Origin: Anabaena minutissima FACHB-250
GTDB lineage: Bacteria > Cyanobacteriota > Cyanobacteriia > Cyanobacteriales > Nostocaceae
Length of the DNA stretch: 64,000 nucleotides
NCBI RefSeq assembly: GCF_014697125.1
Contig: NZ_JACJRG010000004.1
Location: forward strand, 1-64,000
Direction of reading: 5' to 3'
Of this stretch, positions 36,504 to 45,602 are shown in pieces; the stretch's first letter is position 1; each line of letters opens with the position of its first letter. The notes under the pieces were generated by a model, which saw only the letters and a program-made list of their open reading frames with translations, was not told where the DNA came from and did not search any database. Made by a program: the position numbers and the translations under genes.

Positions 36504-36789
36504 AGATGTAAATAAAGTTTGTGTACATTTATTAATTATTGGTCAAAATGTCCTTATTCAGACTTTTGATCTCGTCATGCTACAGATTTGATTGGTAATT
36601 TATGAGAAATTAATTGTAAGTATTTATATTTAAAAAATTAGCACTCAGTTCTTAACGACTGCCTAATTGGGTTTAAATTTTAATTATAAATTTTTACTTA
36701 GAAATGTTGAAGTTATTATACGTAAACTCCAACATTGATTCTAAAAATTTACCCAAAATCGCAGTTAGTAGATACCTGAGTGCTTTTTG

Positions 36790-37260
36790 TCATGCTTTGT
36801 TCTGCCGAGTTTCGCGCCAACCGTCTACCATTCGTACCCAATTGGTGCTGAATTCACCAAAACCTAGTAGACTACCAACCCTATCTTCGTCCCATGAGGC
36901 AGAAAGAACACCATAGGTGATACCTAACACACCTAAACCAAAAAGTCCCATATTCACCAGTAATACAGCTATGGGGGCTAGTTTGATATCCGAGTAGGTA
37001 GCTAGCAGATAACTAACTACTAAAGCGGAAATACCCAAGGCTGTGGGAATACCGCAAAATGCCGCTACTCGCCGAATCATGCGCTGACTCACCACCTGGG
37101 GAATAGCCATCTCTTCTTTAGTAAAGGTCAGCTGCTGTTTTTCCAGTTGTTCCGGTTCTGGGGATTTTACCGGTGGGGTACTCTTAGCTTTTGCAGGTTT
37201 TTGGCGTTTTGTTTTTGGTTCAAATGGCAACCGAGTGCGTTCAAATTCTTCAGCAGGCAT
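36790..37260 (-). CDS. PAM68 family photosystem II assembly protein
   Basis: 156 residues. A basic, Pro/Lys-rich N-terminal half (KTKRQKPAKAKSTPPVKSPE) is followed by two TM helices (about 75-97 and 103-127) and a C-terminal region SASWDEDRVGSLLGFGEF, the signature of the PAM68/DUF3464 family. Plant PAM68 and cyanobacterial relatives assist early photosystem II assembly in the thylakoid membrane. The start is 12 bases after the rpsO stop, so both are cotranscribed, an arrangement I recall in other cyanobacteria. Confidence 0.88.
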   Translation of the reverse strand: MPAEEFERTRLPFEPKTKRQKPAKAKSTPPVKSPEPEQLEKQQLTFTKEEMAIPQVVSQRMIRRVAAFCGIPTALGISALVVSYLLATYSDIKLAPIAVLLVNMGLFGLGVLGITYGVLSASWDEDRVGSLLGFGEFSTNWVRMVDGWRETRQNKA

Positions 37261-37272
37261 AGATGCTCATCC

Positions 37273-37542
37273 CTATCCACGAATACCTAAGCGAGCAATT
37301 AAAGCTTGATATTTTTCTCGGCTATCTTGTTGAATATATGCTAGCAGTCGCTTGCGTTGACCAATGAGTTTCAACAATCCCCGCCGGGAAGAATGGTCTT
37401 TTTTATTTGCTTGGAGATGTTCACTGAGGCGATTAATACGTGCGGTCAGCATCGCAATCTGGACATCAGCAGAGCCGGTGTCTGTCTCATGAACTTGGTA
37501 GCTAGAAATTAATTCTTGTTTGCGCTGTTGCGTCAGAGCCAT
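37273..37542 (-). CDS. rpsO: 30S ribosomal protein S15
   Basis: 89 residues, normal length. Motifs [39 protein letters not shown] and RLLAYIQ are those of S15, which binds 16S rRNA helix 22 early in 30S assembly. First gene of an rpsO-pam68 pair on the minus strand. Confidence 0.98.
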   Translation of the reverse strand: MALTQQRKQELISSYQVHETDTGSADVQIAMLTARINRLSEHLQANKKDHSSRRGLLKLIGQRKRLLAYIQQDSREKYQALIARLGIRG

Positions 37543-37646
37543 GATTGGTTCAAGTTATATTTAGTCTAAATGTATGCAGCAGTCTCCAATCATATCACAG
37601 CCATCAAGTTGTGTGTAGCTGGGGTGGGGATTGGGGACTAGGAATT

Positions 37647-38495
37647 TTAGACTTTAGCTGGCGCAACTGGTACAGAAACTTGAGAAGGTTGATCTAAGAT
37701 GGGCTTGCGGGTTTGCAAATCAAATTTGTAACCGTGAGGCAATATGTGTAGTTTTGCTCCACAGATTGCTAATGGCTCATCTTTTAAAATCACATCCACA
37801 TTGCTATAGGTGGTTTCTGAGTCATCTACTATTGTGACTGAACCTTCACCAACGATTTCAATTTGGTTATCAGTTATAAGCATAGCTGTGTTTTCATCTA
37901 TCCCAAATCCTAATGTTGCGGGTTCTTGCATCAACGCTGTAATCAACCGTCCTAAGCGTCCGCGTTCAGAAAAATGCTGGTCAATTACTACCCCAGGTAA
38001 AAAAGCCAAACCTACCCCCATTTCTACTGTTTCTAATCGAGGATGGGTTTGTGCGTCACCTTCTACAATCATTTTATCTGGCATGACAGCCGCGCCTGCA
38101 CTTGTACCAGCAACTACTGCGCCTTCAGAGTAGCGTTTATGAATGGCGGCATCAATTTCTGTATCTTTGAGGATGCTAATAATGCGGGATTGGTCTCCAC
38201 CAGTAAAAAATATACCAGTTGCGTTGGCGATCGCTTCCAAGGCGGTGGATGAAGATGCGTCTTCACGGGTTTCTGTATCGATTATTCGCACATTTTCTGC
38301 TCCCAATCGATCAAATACCCTGATGTAATTTTCTCCGACATCTCTAGGTAGTTCTGTTGCTGCCGTCATAATGACAATATGTGCCTTTGTACCCCCAGCA
38401 CGTCGTACAAACTCCCGCAATATCTGAGAATCTCCGTCTTTGTCTTCAGCACCGCCAATAATTACCAATTGACGTTTGCTTTCACTTGTCGTCAT
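37647..38495 (-). CDS. cphB: Cyanophycinase
   Basis: 282 residues, peptidase family S51. It cleaves the storage polymer cyanophycin to beta-Asp-Arg dipeptides. The nucleophile elbow GTSAGA places the catalytic Ser at residue 132, the same number as in Synechocystis CphB, and FFTGGDQSRI carries the conserved Gln. The C-terminal extension (about 265-282) is longer and Pro-rich. It is on the opposite strand from the CphA2-like synthetase, about 0.9 kb away, so they are neighbours but not an operon. A separate full-length cphA1 is expected elsewhere. Confidence 0.95.
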   Translation of the reverse strand: MTTSESKRQLVIIGGAEDKDGDSQILREFVRRAGGTKAHIVIMTAATELPRDVGENYIRVFDRLGAENVRIIDTETREDASSSTALEAIANATGIFFTGGDQSRIISILKDTEIDAAIHKRYSEGAVVAGTSAGAAVMPDKMIVEGDAQTHPRLETVEMGVGLAFLPGVVIDQHFSERGRLGRLITALMQEPATLGFGIDENTAMLITDNQIEIVGEGSVTIVDDSETTYSNVDVILKDEPLAICGAKLHILPHGYKFDLQTRKPILDQPSQVSVPVAPAKV

Positions 38496-38832
38496 ACTTT
38501 ATATTCCTGATTTTAGTCAATACCATGCTAATTTCAATAAAGCATGACATTTATCAATATAAAATCATTCTTTTGAGAGATAAAAAAAATACATATTTTT
38601 TGGCCAAGTTACCAAAAATCTATCTAAAAGCATAGGCTATTAATAACCCAATAAGAGATGATTTTATAGAAAAAATATAGGGCAACATGTATCTAGCTTT
38701 TATTTTTTATAGAAGAAAATATTTTTTTAACAAATGATTTAGCAAGAATCATCTGTTAAAAAAGTAACTTACTTTACTCAAGGGTGTTAAAAAGTATGAA
38801 ACGTTTAAAGTTGGTTTTTCCAGGACAAGCCA
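38496..38832. other. AT-rich intergenic region with a 17-bp inverted repeat
   Basis: Upstream of cyanophycinase. It contains arms at 38723-38739 and 38747-38763 (TTTTTTAACAAATGATT and its complement with one G-T wobble), loop seven bases. The T-tract is on the 5' arm, so it is not a standard terminator. No gene seen. Confidence 0.5.
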
Positions 38833-39036
38833 TTAATGAATCTGGCTTCTATAGATGATGTTCATTAAAAACAAACGGGCTTGTTCTAGCGGGATATGTC
38901 TGGGTTTACCTTGGTAGACTATTTGATATTCGTTGGCATCTGGGCCATCTCCATACCCAGAAATTAGTTTGAGATGGAAGGCTTCTTCTGCGAGTTGCCT
39001 AACTTCATCTCTAAGGCTAGCTTGTGTGCTATTCAT
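38833..39036 (-). CDS. Small conserved hypothetical protein
   Basis: 67 residues, no Cys or membrane segment. The N-terminal half is helical (LRDEVRQLAEEAFHLKLIS); the second half reads NEYQIVYQGKPRHIPLEQAR, a strand-turn-helix pattern, ending FLMNIIYRSQIH. I do not recognise a family. It lies between cyanophycinase and the CphA2-like gene and is divergent from the latter, so a link to cyanophycin or nitrogen storage is possible but only by position. Confidence 0.55.
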   Translation of the reverse strand: MNSTQASLRDEVRQLAEEAFHLKLISGYGDGPDANEYQIVYQGKPRHIPLEQARLFLMNIIYRSQIH

Positions 39037-39358
39037 ACTTTCTTTGTTGACTCCTGAAGCATTCTTTTATTTATATAAATTTTGTGGGAATTTGACACCT
39101 TTCAAGGGTTAGATTTTTGATTGCCGATGAGTATACTTAGGCAAATATTACTTTTTAGGCAAATATTACTTTTTGACTAATCAATAAAGTTTAATTATGT
39201 CTTGTGATAGTTGCGAATGCTTAAGTATAAGGTTAAATAGAAATGGTTCAGACTAAAAGTAAAGTAATTGCAGCCTCAGTAATAAAGAAAATTAATTTAA
39301 AATTTAGTCAGACTAATTAGCTGTAATTAACGATAAGATTTAAAGGTAGTTAGCCGCA
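39037..39358. promoter_or_regulatory. Divergent promoter region upstream of the CphA2-like gene with an 18-bp tandem duplication
   Basis: AGGCAAATATTACTTTTT occurs twice head to tail (39139-39156 and 39157-39174). The rest is AT-rich. I did not find a clear NtcA box (GTA-N8-TAC). The duplication lies about 185-220 bases before the synthetase start and could affect promoter spacing of either gene. Confidence 0.5.
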
Positions 39359-41269
39359 ATGGTTCAGGAAAAAAGTACCGATCTAGTCCGTGTTAATGCC
39401 AGAAAAACGGATGTATTTGATATTTTCAACTTTCGGCATTATGTCGGATCTAACCCGTATTTAGATGTAGGGACGCTAGTATTTGATTTTGCTCTGGTAG
39501 TAGGTAAAGAGCCGCTACCTATGGAAGATTATATTGCCAAGGTGAGCGATCGCTATCCCCAATTAGGCCACCAAACCTATGAATCCTATGCCCACCTATT
39601 TGCCGCTACAGCCGCAGAAGTAGGCAAGCTAGACATGGATTTATACCTCCATCGCTGGAGTGTGAAACCCAATCATCAAGGGTTTAAGATTGCTGTGCAA
39701 TCACTGCACGAACGCACTACTAAAGGTGTGGCTTATCTAGTTTGGGACTGGATGGAAGCCATTACCCAAGGGGATGAATTTTTCTTGGATGAACAAATTT
39801 TTAATCTCCAAGATAGATTTCGGCAATCTGTTTATGGCGGGCCGACGGTTTACGCCTTATTACGAACAGCCCACGAAAAAGGTATACCCTCATTTTATCT
39901 CTGGGAAGAAGGGTTAATGCAGTATGGCTGGGGAAAAAAACATATCCGAGGCGTAGCCACAACCTTTAACTGTGACAGTCATTTAGACTCAGAATTTACT
40001 ACTCGTAAAGATGACTGCAAAGGGTTTTTGCAAACTTTAGGCTTCCCCGTCCCTAAAGGTGATATTGTTTTTTCTTTTAAAGAAGCCAGACAGGTGGCTA
40101 AAGAAATTGGCTACCCAGTAGCAGTTAAGCCTGTCGTTGGTCATAAAGGTATCGGTGTTACTCCAGATGTCAAAGATGTAGATGAACTTGAATTGGCTTA
40201 TGATCGGGCTGTAGAGGCAATTCCTGAAGATCAGCCAATGCGGATTATTGTTGAAAAAAGTATCTCTGGCAAAGATTTCCGTCTGTTGTGTGTTAACGGT
40301 AAATTTGTCGCGGCTACTGAACGCTGTTCAGCATCAGTAGTGGGTGATGGCTACTCTACAATTGGGGAATTAATTCGTCAAGAGAACCGCAAAAAAGCAC
40401 GATTAGACACACCCACTTCACCGATGAGTAAAATTCTCATTGATGATGAGATGGAATTCTATTTAGATGAACAGGGTTTCTCATTAAAAAGCGTTCTGAA
40501 TCAAGGAGAAACTGTTTACCTGCGGAAAGTTGCCAATCTCTCAGCCGGGGGTGTCAGTATTAATGCTAGCCACATCATCCATGATGACAATATTATCTTG
40601 GCGCAAGACATAGCCCAATACTTCCGCCTGACTTGTCTGGGTATTGATGTGATGGCTGAGAACCTGTCAGAGTCCTGGAAGTCTGGTAACTTTGCCATCT
40701 TGGAAATCAACGCTGCACCGGGTATTTTTATGCACTTTAACCCGGCTATGGGTGATAGTGTGGATGTACCTGCCCATATTTTGGCAACTTTTTTTCAGTC
40801 GGGGTTAGATGCCAGAATACCAATTATTACCTTCAATAAAATTTCTGTAGAGGAACTGCAAGCGACAATTGATCACATTGTGTCACAACATCCCGACTGG
40901 ACAATCGGGTCTGTGTGTCGAGGAGGTGTTTTTATCCAGCGATCGCCAAAGGTATTGCACAAAGAATACAATAACAATGTCCAAAGTTTATTACGTCATC
41001 CCAAACTAGATTTGCTCATTGCTGAGTATCCAGAAGAAATTTTAGAAGCAGAAGGGATGTTTTACTATGGCAGCAATCTGGTAGTTTTGGATAACCCCAG
41101 TGAAACAGAAATGATGTTGATGCGGGATATATTGGATGGTTCGACTGTAGTAATTAAGAAAGACAATGATGTTTCAATTCGACGCAAAGGGTTAATTGAA
41201 GACTACGCTTTGGGAGAACATGAATCCTTTGCTCAAGTTTATTTGAAAGAAATCAGCACAGTTTTGTAG
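39359..41269 (+). CDS. cphA2: CphA2-type cyanophycin synthetase
   Basis: 636 residues, against about 870-900 for CphA1. An N-terminal domain (about 1-160) and an ATP-grasp domain (about 215-480; AVKPVVGHKGIGVT, LEINAAPGIFMH) are intact. The Mur-ligase-like domain is truncated, and where CphA1 has GTNGKTT after RIPI, this protein has RIPIITFNKISVEE, so the second ATP site is gone. This matches CphA2 of nitrogen-fixing cyanobacteria, which is reported to polymerise beta-Asp-Arg dipeptides rather than free amino acids, recycling the product of cyanophycinase. The neighbouring cyanophycinase gene supports this. Confidence 0.87.
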   Translation: MVQEKSTDLVRVNARKTDVFDIFNFRHYVGSNPYLDVGTLVFDFALVVGKEPLPMEDYIAKVSDRYPQLGHQTYESYAHLFAATAAEVGKLDMDLYLHRWSVKPNHQGFKIAVQSLHERTTKGVAYLVWDWMEAITQGDEFFLDEQIFNLQDRFRQSVYGGPTVYALLRTAHEKGIPSFYLWEEGLMQYGWGKKHIRGVATTFNCDSHLDSEFTTRKDDCKGFLQTLGFPVPKGDIVFSFKEARQVAKEIGYPVAVKPVVGHKGIGVTPDVKDVDELELAYDRAVEAIPEDQPMRIIVEKSISGKDFRLLCVNGKFVAATERCSASVVGDGYSTIGELIRQENRKKARLDTPTSPMSKILIDDEMEFYLDEQGFSLKSVLNQGETVYLRKVANLSAGGVSINASHIIHDDNIILAQDIAQYFRLTCLGIDVMAENLSESWKSGNFAILEINAAPGIFMHFNPAMGDSVDVPAHILATFFQSGLDARIPIITFNKISVEELQATIDHIVSQHPDWTIGSVCRGGVFIQRSPKVLHKEYNNNVQSLLRHPKLDLLIAEYPEEILEAEGMFYYGSNLVVLDNPSETEMMLMRDILDGSTVVIKKDNDVSIRRKGLIEDYALGEHESFAQVYLKEISTVL

Positions 41270-41368
41270 TTTTTTTTAACCCAGAAAAAAGGCAGCAGAT
41301 ATCAGGAAGTGGGCAGAGGTGCATAAGAGAAAAATCTCATGCCCAATGCCCCAATGAACCATTAACTT

Positions 41369-42412
41369 TTACTTCAATTTTTTATGGGCAGCTAAAATAA
41401 TTTGTTCTGTTTCCTCCCAACCGATACAAGGATCAGTAACAGAAACCCCATATTTGAGTTCTGATTTTTTACAGTTAATTGGTTGACTACCTTCAGATAA
41501 ATGCGATTCCAACATCATGCCCACAATTGATGTGTTACCATCAACAATTTGTTGCACAACATTTTCTAAGACAGTTGGTTGTAATTTGTAGTTTTTGTTC
41601 GTATTGCCGTGACTACAATCAATAACAATGCGCGGAGGTAAATTGGCTTGTTTTAATTGTGTTTCTACTTGTTGTACACTCTCTACATCAAAGTTGGGTT
41701 GACTACCACCCCGCAAAATGACATGACCATAGGCATTACCTTTAGTTTCAAATACACTCACCTGTCCTTCGGGATTAATACCCAAAAAATTATGGGGAGT
41801 TCTGGCAGAATGTAAAGCATTTAAAGCAACTTGAATATTACCATCTGTACCATTTTTAAAACCTACAGGCATTGATAATCCGCTAGCCATTTCCCGGTGA
41901 GTTTGAGACTCAGTTGTACGTGCGCCAATCGCAGACCAAGTAATTAATTCGCCAATATATTGAGGTATAATTGGGTCTAAGGCTTCTGTGGCACTGGGTA
42001 GTCCTAATTCTGCCAGTTGTACTAACAAATTTCTGGCGATTAATAATCCCTGTTCTACAAGGAAAGAATCATCCATATTAGGATCATTAATTAATCCTTT
42101 CCACCCTACTGTTGTTCTGGGTTTCTCAAAATAAACTCGCATGATCAACAGTAACTTATCTTGGACGCGATCGCCTAAATCTTGCAGGCGTTTAGCATAT
42201 TCAATTGCTGCTTGTGGATCGTGAATTGAACAAGGCCCAACTACTATAAATTTACGTCTATCCTGAAAATCTAAAATTTGTTCTATTTCTTTTCTAAACT
42301 TCCAAACAGTTTTTTCAGCCGATGATGTTAAAGGTACTTTAGATTTTACTTCATTAGGCGTTAAGAGAACGTGGTAATTTTCAATATTTGTGTTAGATAA
42401 TTTGTTGTGCAT
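41369..42412 (-). CDS. aroF: 3-deoxy-7-phosphoheptulonate (DAHP) synthase
   Basis: 347 residues, class I AroFGH type. It condenses phosphoenolpyruvate and erythrose 4-phosphate in the first shikimate-pathway step. GPCSIHDPQAAIEYAKRL, YFEKPRTTVGWKGL, RTTESQTHREMASGLSMPVGFKNGTDG, DCSHGN and MLESHLSEGSQ carry the metal- and substrate-binding residues. The N-terminal extension found in feedback-inhibited E. coli isoenzymes is present (about 1-40), so inhibition by an aromatic amino acid is likely. Monocistronic as far as seen. Confidence 0.95.
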   Translation of the reverse strand: MHNKLSNTNIENYHVLLTPNEVKSKVPLTSSAEKTVWKFRKEIEQILDFQDRRKFIVVGPCSIHDPQAAIEYAKRLQDLGDRVQDKLLLIMRVYFEKPRTTVGWKGLINDPNMDDSFLVEQGLLIARNLLVQLAELGLPSATEALDPIIPQYIGELITWSAIGARTTESQTHREMASGLSMPVGFKNGTDGNIQVALNALHSARTPHNFLGINPEGQVSVFETKGNAYGHVILRGGSQPNFDVESVQQVETQLKQANLPPRIVIDCSHGNTNKNYKLQPTVLENVVQQIVDGNTSIVGMMLESHLSEGSQPINCKKSELKYGVSVTDPCIGWEETEQIILAAHKKLK

Positions 42413-42555
42413 GGAGGAGTTCTCTTGATGACTGAGATTTCATTTTGAGTACAATTAGTATATATATTGTAAATGAAACGCATGATACAGATTCATTTAC
42501 TTTTTCTCGTTACGTCAGAAAAATCAGACATAAGGCAATACGAGTTGACGATGGT

Positions 42556-42588
42556 AGAACCCCAGTTTCTCACAGAAACCGGGGTTCT
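42556..42588. repeat. Imperfect AGAACCCC/GGGGTTCT palindrome
   Basis: AGAACCCCAGTTTCT pairs with AGAAACCGGGGTTCT apart from one mismatch, loop of three bases. Same class as the terminator at 3698-3729, here without a T-run. It lies in the gap between the GH13 stop and the DAHP synthase start. Confidence 0.55.
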
Positions 42589-42688
42589 AAATGGGTGATT
42601 AACTGAACTTTATTCATGAAAAAGGGAGAATACATACTCTCCCTAAAAGCCAGATGTTTTGTTCATCCGTAGATATAAGTGTATTTTT

Positions 42689-44347
42689 TTACTGCCAAAC
42701 AAACACTTTGGCTTCGTAAGACCCGATATCAGTCATAATCCCATCATCCCCAGCCTCTACATCATAATCTCCCGTCCACTCGTGCCACGTACCGCCACAG
42801 GGAAAATTAGGAACGTGATAGCCTGCAAGGAAATTTTCGGAGAAGTTGGCTACTACTACCACACGAGAACCTTCAGCATTCCAACGGCTATAAGCTATTA
42901 CCTTAGCTTCAGGGTTTTCATGAATGAAATCAATGTTTTCTGTGTAGAGGGCATGATTATTTTTACGTAAATTAATCAACCCTTTGTAGTATTCAAATAA
43001 ACTACGGTTAAGGTCATTACCTAGAAGTTGCCAATCTAGTTTTGAGGCTTCTGGCTGTTTGGGTTTATATTCACCAAATTCTTCACCCATCCAAATTAAA
43101 GGTACACCAACAGATGTTAATAAAATTGCTGCGCCTAGTGTAGCTCTTTTGAAAGCTTCTTCATCAAAAATATTGCGATCGCCTAACTCTACCATGAGAT
43201 GGTTATGGTCATGGTTAGTCAAGTAATTGACCACATTTGTTGCACCCATAAAGCCTTGACGTTTGCAGTCAATCACATCTTTCAGGTTTTCCAAATCAAA
43301 TGTTTCACCGCAGATATGGGCTGTGATTGTGTGATAAAAACTATCATGCCAGCAACCATCCATTGGCCCATCTACATTAGTGATACTAGTAGTTTCGGGA
43401 ATGTGTTCTGCAACATTATAAAATGGCTTTGCGCCGGCAGCTTGTTTAGTTTCCTGAACAATCCAGTGCATAAAATCATAGTTAGCTATTTGTCTGGCTG
43501 CATCGTAACGAATCCCATCTATATGGTATTCTTCAATCCAAAAACGGATTGTATCACCGATGAATTTCCTAGCTGGGTAAGTATCTAAAATTTCATCATA
43601 GAGTTCATAATTAAATTCTGGCCCCCAATTATTGTCCGGGTCACGCGGTTCATGGTGATACCAATAATCGTGGTCAATTTGTGTCAATGGACTAGAGGCT
43701 TCTGAGTGGTTATAAATCCCATCCATCAAGACGCGAATTCCGCGATGATGACACTCATCAATTAAATGCTTTAAATCTGCTGTAGAACCATAGCTAGATT
43801 CTGTAGCAAAAAAATAGCGAGGATTGTAACCCCAACTATAATCACCTGGATATTCTTTAACAGGCATCAACTCAATAGCATTGATACCTAATTCACTCAA
43901 ATAATCTAATTTTTCAATGACGTGTTTATATTTACCCCGTGCATAACGGTCATCTTCTCCGCCAGAAAAGTCACTTACGTGTAATTCATAAATTACTAAC
44001 TCTTCGTCTGCTGGTAGGGGTTGATCATCATATTGCCACACATAAGTATCAACAATAATTTCACCATCTTTGATACGGACTACGCCATTATCTTTGCCGC
44101 TTAATTCATCAATATCAGTGGCGTATGGGTCTGTAACATCAACCCACTGGTCTGGTTCAAAAAACCATGATTTTGTCTGCACCCGAAATTTATATTGATA
44201 AGTTCCGTCTTCTAAGTCAACAGTAGTCCGAAAATAACCATCATCCCCTTTTGCCATTGGAATTTCTTGCCAATTGGAAAAATCACCAATTAATGCAGCT
44301 CCTTTGTTATGAGGTGCAAATAATTTAAATTCAATTGGCTTTTTCAT
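42689..44347 (-). CDS. GH13 alpha-amylase/branching-enzyme-like protein
   Basis: 552 residues. An N-terminal CBM48/E-set domain (about 3-95, APHNKGAALIGDFSNW) is followed by a GH13 barrel (about 110-460). Catalytic residues are visible: nucleophile Asp in DGIRYDAAR, acid/base Glu in NVAEHIPE and the third Asp in LTNHDHNH; the first region is VLMDGIYNHSE. A short C-terminal beta domain ends with EAKVFVWQ. Architecture fits glucan branching or related amylases acting on glycogen. It is shorter than standard GlgB (about 750) and has EH before the acid residue neighbourhood IPE, so the exact reaction is open. Cytoplasmic. Confidence 0.82.
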   Translation of the reverse strand: MKKPIEFKLFAPHNKGAALIGDFSNWQEIPMAKGDDGYFRTTVDLEDGTYQYKFRVQTKSWFFEPDQWVDVTDPYATDIDELSGKDNGVVRIKDGEIIVDTYVWQYDDQPLPADEELVIYELHVSDFSGGEDDRYARGKYKHVIEKLDYLSELGINAIELMPVKEYPGDYSWGYNPRYFFATESSYGSTADLKHLIDECHHRGIRVLMDGIYNHSEASSPLTQIDHDYWYHHEPRDPDNNWGPEFNYELYDEILDTYPARKFIGDTIRFWIEEYHIDGIRYDAARQIANYDFMHWIVQETKQAAGAKPFYNVAEHIPETTSITNVDGPMDGCWHDSFYHTITAHICGETFDLENLKDVIDCKRQGFMGATNVVNYLTNHDHNHLMVELGDRNIFDEEAFKRATLGAAILLTSVGVPLIWMGEEFGEYKPKQPEASKLDWQLLGNDLNRSLFEYYKGLINLRKNNHALYTENIDFIHENPEAKVIAYSRWNAEGSRVVVVANFSENFLAGYHVPNFPCGGTWHEWTGDYDVEAGDDGIMTDIGSYEAKVFVWQ

Positions 44348-44773
44348 GGAATTATGTAAATTTATAAGATGTTAGTAATTAGAATTTTATAATTATTAAA
44401 TTATTTGCAAATCAGCCAGAGGAGGTAATTAACTGCTGAGTTCCTCTATCGGAAGAGAGAATGTTTAATATATTGATAGATTATTTATTGATTACAAAAT
44501 CGGCTAAATCTTATTAATCATATTATCCGTGGTTGTCTACTCTCATTGGATATATAAGCATTAATATTCTGAATTGGTGGTAATCAGGGAATTACTTCGC
44601 CGAATCCCTATGACCTAAACATTGATATTTATCCACAACAATTTTATTGATTAGATGTAAACAAATTATTTTTTAGCAATGAATTTGGTATTTAAATCTT
44701 TCTTGTGAGAGATCAATAGCAAATATTCAGTTAATACCATATATTTTGATACTGAATATTTGCTATCAAGAAA
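44348..44773. other. Intergenic region with a 16-bp perfect inverted repeat
   Basis: Between the GH13 start and the DUF1823 stop. Apart from the palindrome at 44716-44766 it is AT-rich and without recognisable features. Confidence 0.4.
44716..44766 (-). terminator. Large AT-rich hairpin after the DUF1823 gene
   Basis: Perfect 16-base arms ATAGCAAATATTCAGT (44716-44731) and its complement (44751-44766), 19-base loop, starting eight bases after the stop of the minus-strand gene. There is no T-run; it may stabilise the mRNA end or act as an intrinsic stop. Confidence 0.45.
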
Positions 44774-45151
44774 TTATCCCTGTTTATCAATACTTTGTTG
44801 CAAATAACTTAATAACCAATTAGCAGACGTTGCCCTACGAGTTTCTCTAGGAGTAAACTCACCGAGTTTGTAACCTTTAAAGCCCAGCTTTTCTTTAGTG
44901 ATTTGTTTGTATTCCTTGGGGATAGAACGAGTTAACTTCATAGTAGCTGGACGGCTATCTAGAAAATTTGGTGGTTCTGGGTACTCATCTCGCCATTCTG
45001 GTGCAACAGCACTATTATCCCACTTTTCAGTTGTGGAGTCGTAGCGATAACCCAGATAGTACCATACCAATTGCATAACCGTAGCGTCATCAATTTGATC
45101 GTTGAGAATACCCCAGATAGTATCTGTATTGAGTGGCGGTAGTTCAGACAT
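44774..45151 (-). CDS. DUF1823 family protein
   Basis: 125 residues from ATG 45151 (MSELPPLNTDTIWGIL, the usual family start; an ATG at 45172 is in frame). The conserved segment VMQLVWYYLGYRYD and WRDEYPEPPNFLDSRPATMKLTRSIP identify it, from recognition, as the cyanobacterial/plant DUF1823 family of unknown function. No signal peptide or membrane helix. It is divergent from the acylphosphatase gene. Confidence 0.72.
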   Translation of the reverse strand: MSELPPLNTDTIWGILNDQIDDATVMQLVWYYLGYRYDSTTEKWDNSAVAPEWRDEYPEPPNFLDSRPATMKLTRSIPKEYKQITKEKLGFKGYKLGEFTPRETRRATSANWLLSYLQQSIDKQG

Positions 45152-45256
45152 AAGCAATGCAGAATTCAACATTTTAAATTAGCAGTTTTAATTTAAAATA
45201 TTAGTTCTGGATTCACAAACAATGTAGACTGGTGATTATAAAGTATAAACTAGTCA

Positions 45257-45559
45257 ATGCCAAATCCTACACCACAATCAAAGCTGACTCGCGCCCATGT
45301 CTTGATTTCTGGTAGAGTGCAAGGGGTAGGCTATCGCTATGCTACTGTAGACACGGCTAGCCAGTTGGGATTAACTGGTTGGGTGCGGAATCTACCTGAT
45401 GGTCAGGTAGAAGCTATATTTGAAGGGGCGCGGGAAATTGTAGAAGAGATGGTACGCTGGTGTCATGTTGGACCACCTGCTGCTGTAGTCCAGGACGTCA
45501 CCGTTGAGTACGAACACCCGGAAGGGTTGCGGGGATTTGAAGTGAAGCGAGTTATTTAG
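45257..45559 (+). CDS. acyP: Acylphosphatase
   Basis: 100 residues. It hydrolyses carboxyl-phosphate bonds in acyl phosphates. The motif GRVQGVGYRYAT carries the catalytic Arg of the phosphate-binding cradle and GWVRNLPDGQVEAIFEG the catalytic Asn. The length is slightly above the usual 90 because of a ten-residue N-terminal tail. Single gene, convergent with the alcohol dehydrogenase gene. Confidence 0.94.
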   Translation: MPNPTPQSKLTRAHVLISGRVQGVGYRYATVDTASQLGLTGWVRNLPDGQVEAIFEGAREIVEEMVRWCHVGPPAAVVQDVTVEYEHPEGLRGFEVKRVI

Positions 45560-45602
45560 TTAATTGAGGAATGGGATTTAGAGAGTGGTATGGTTTACCT
45601 TT

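Noticed and set aside
38723..38763. Terminator for the 67-residue protein gene
   Set aside because: The stem has T residues in the 5' arm and A residues in the 3' arm, the reverse of an intrinsic terminator.
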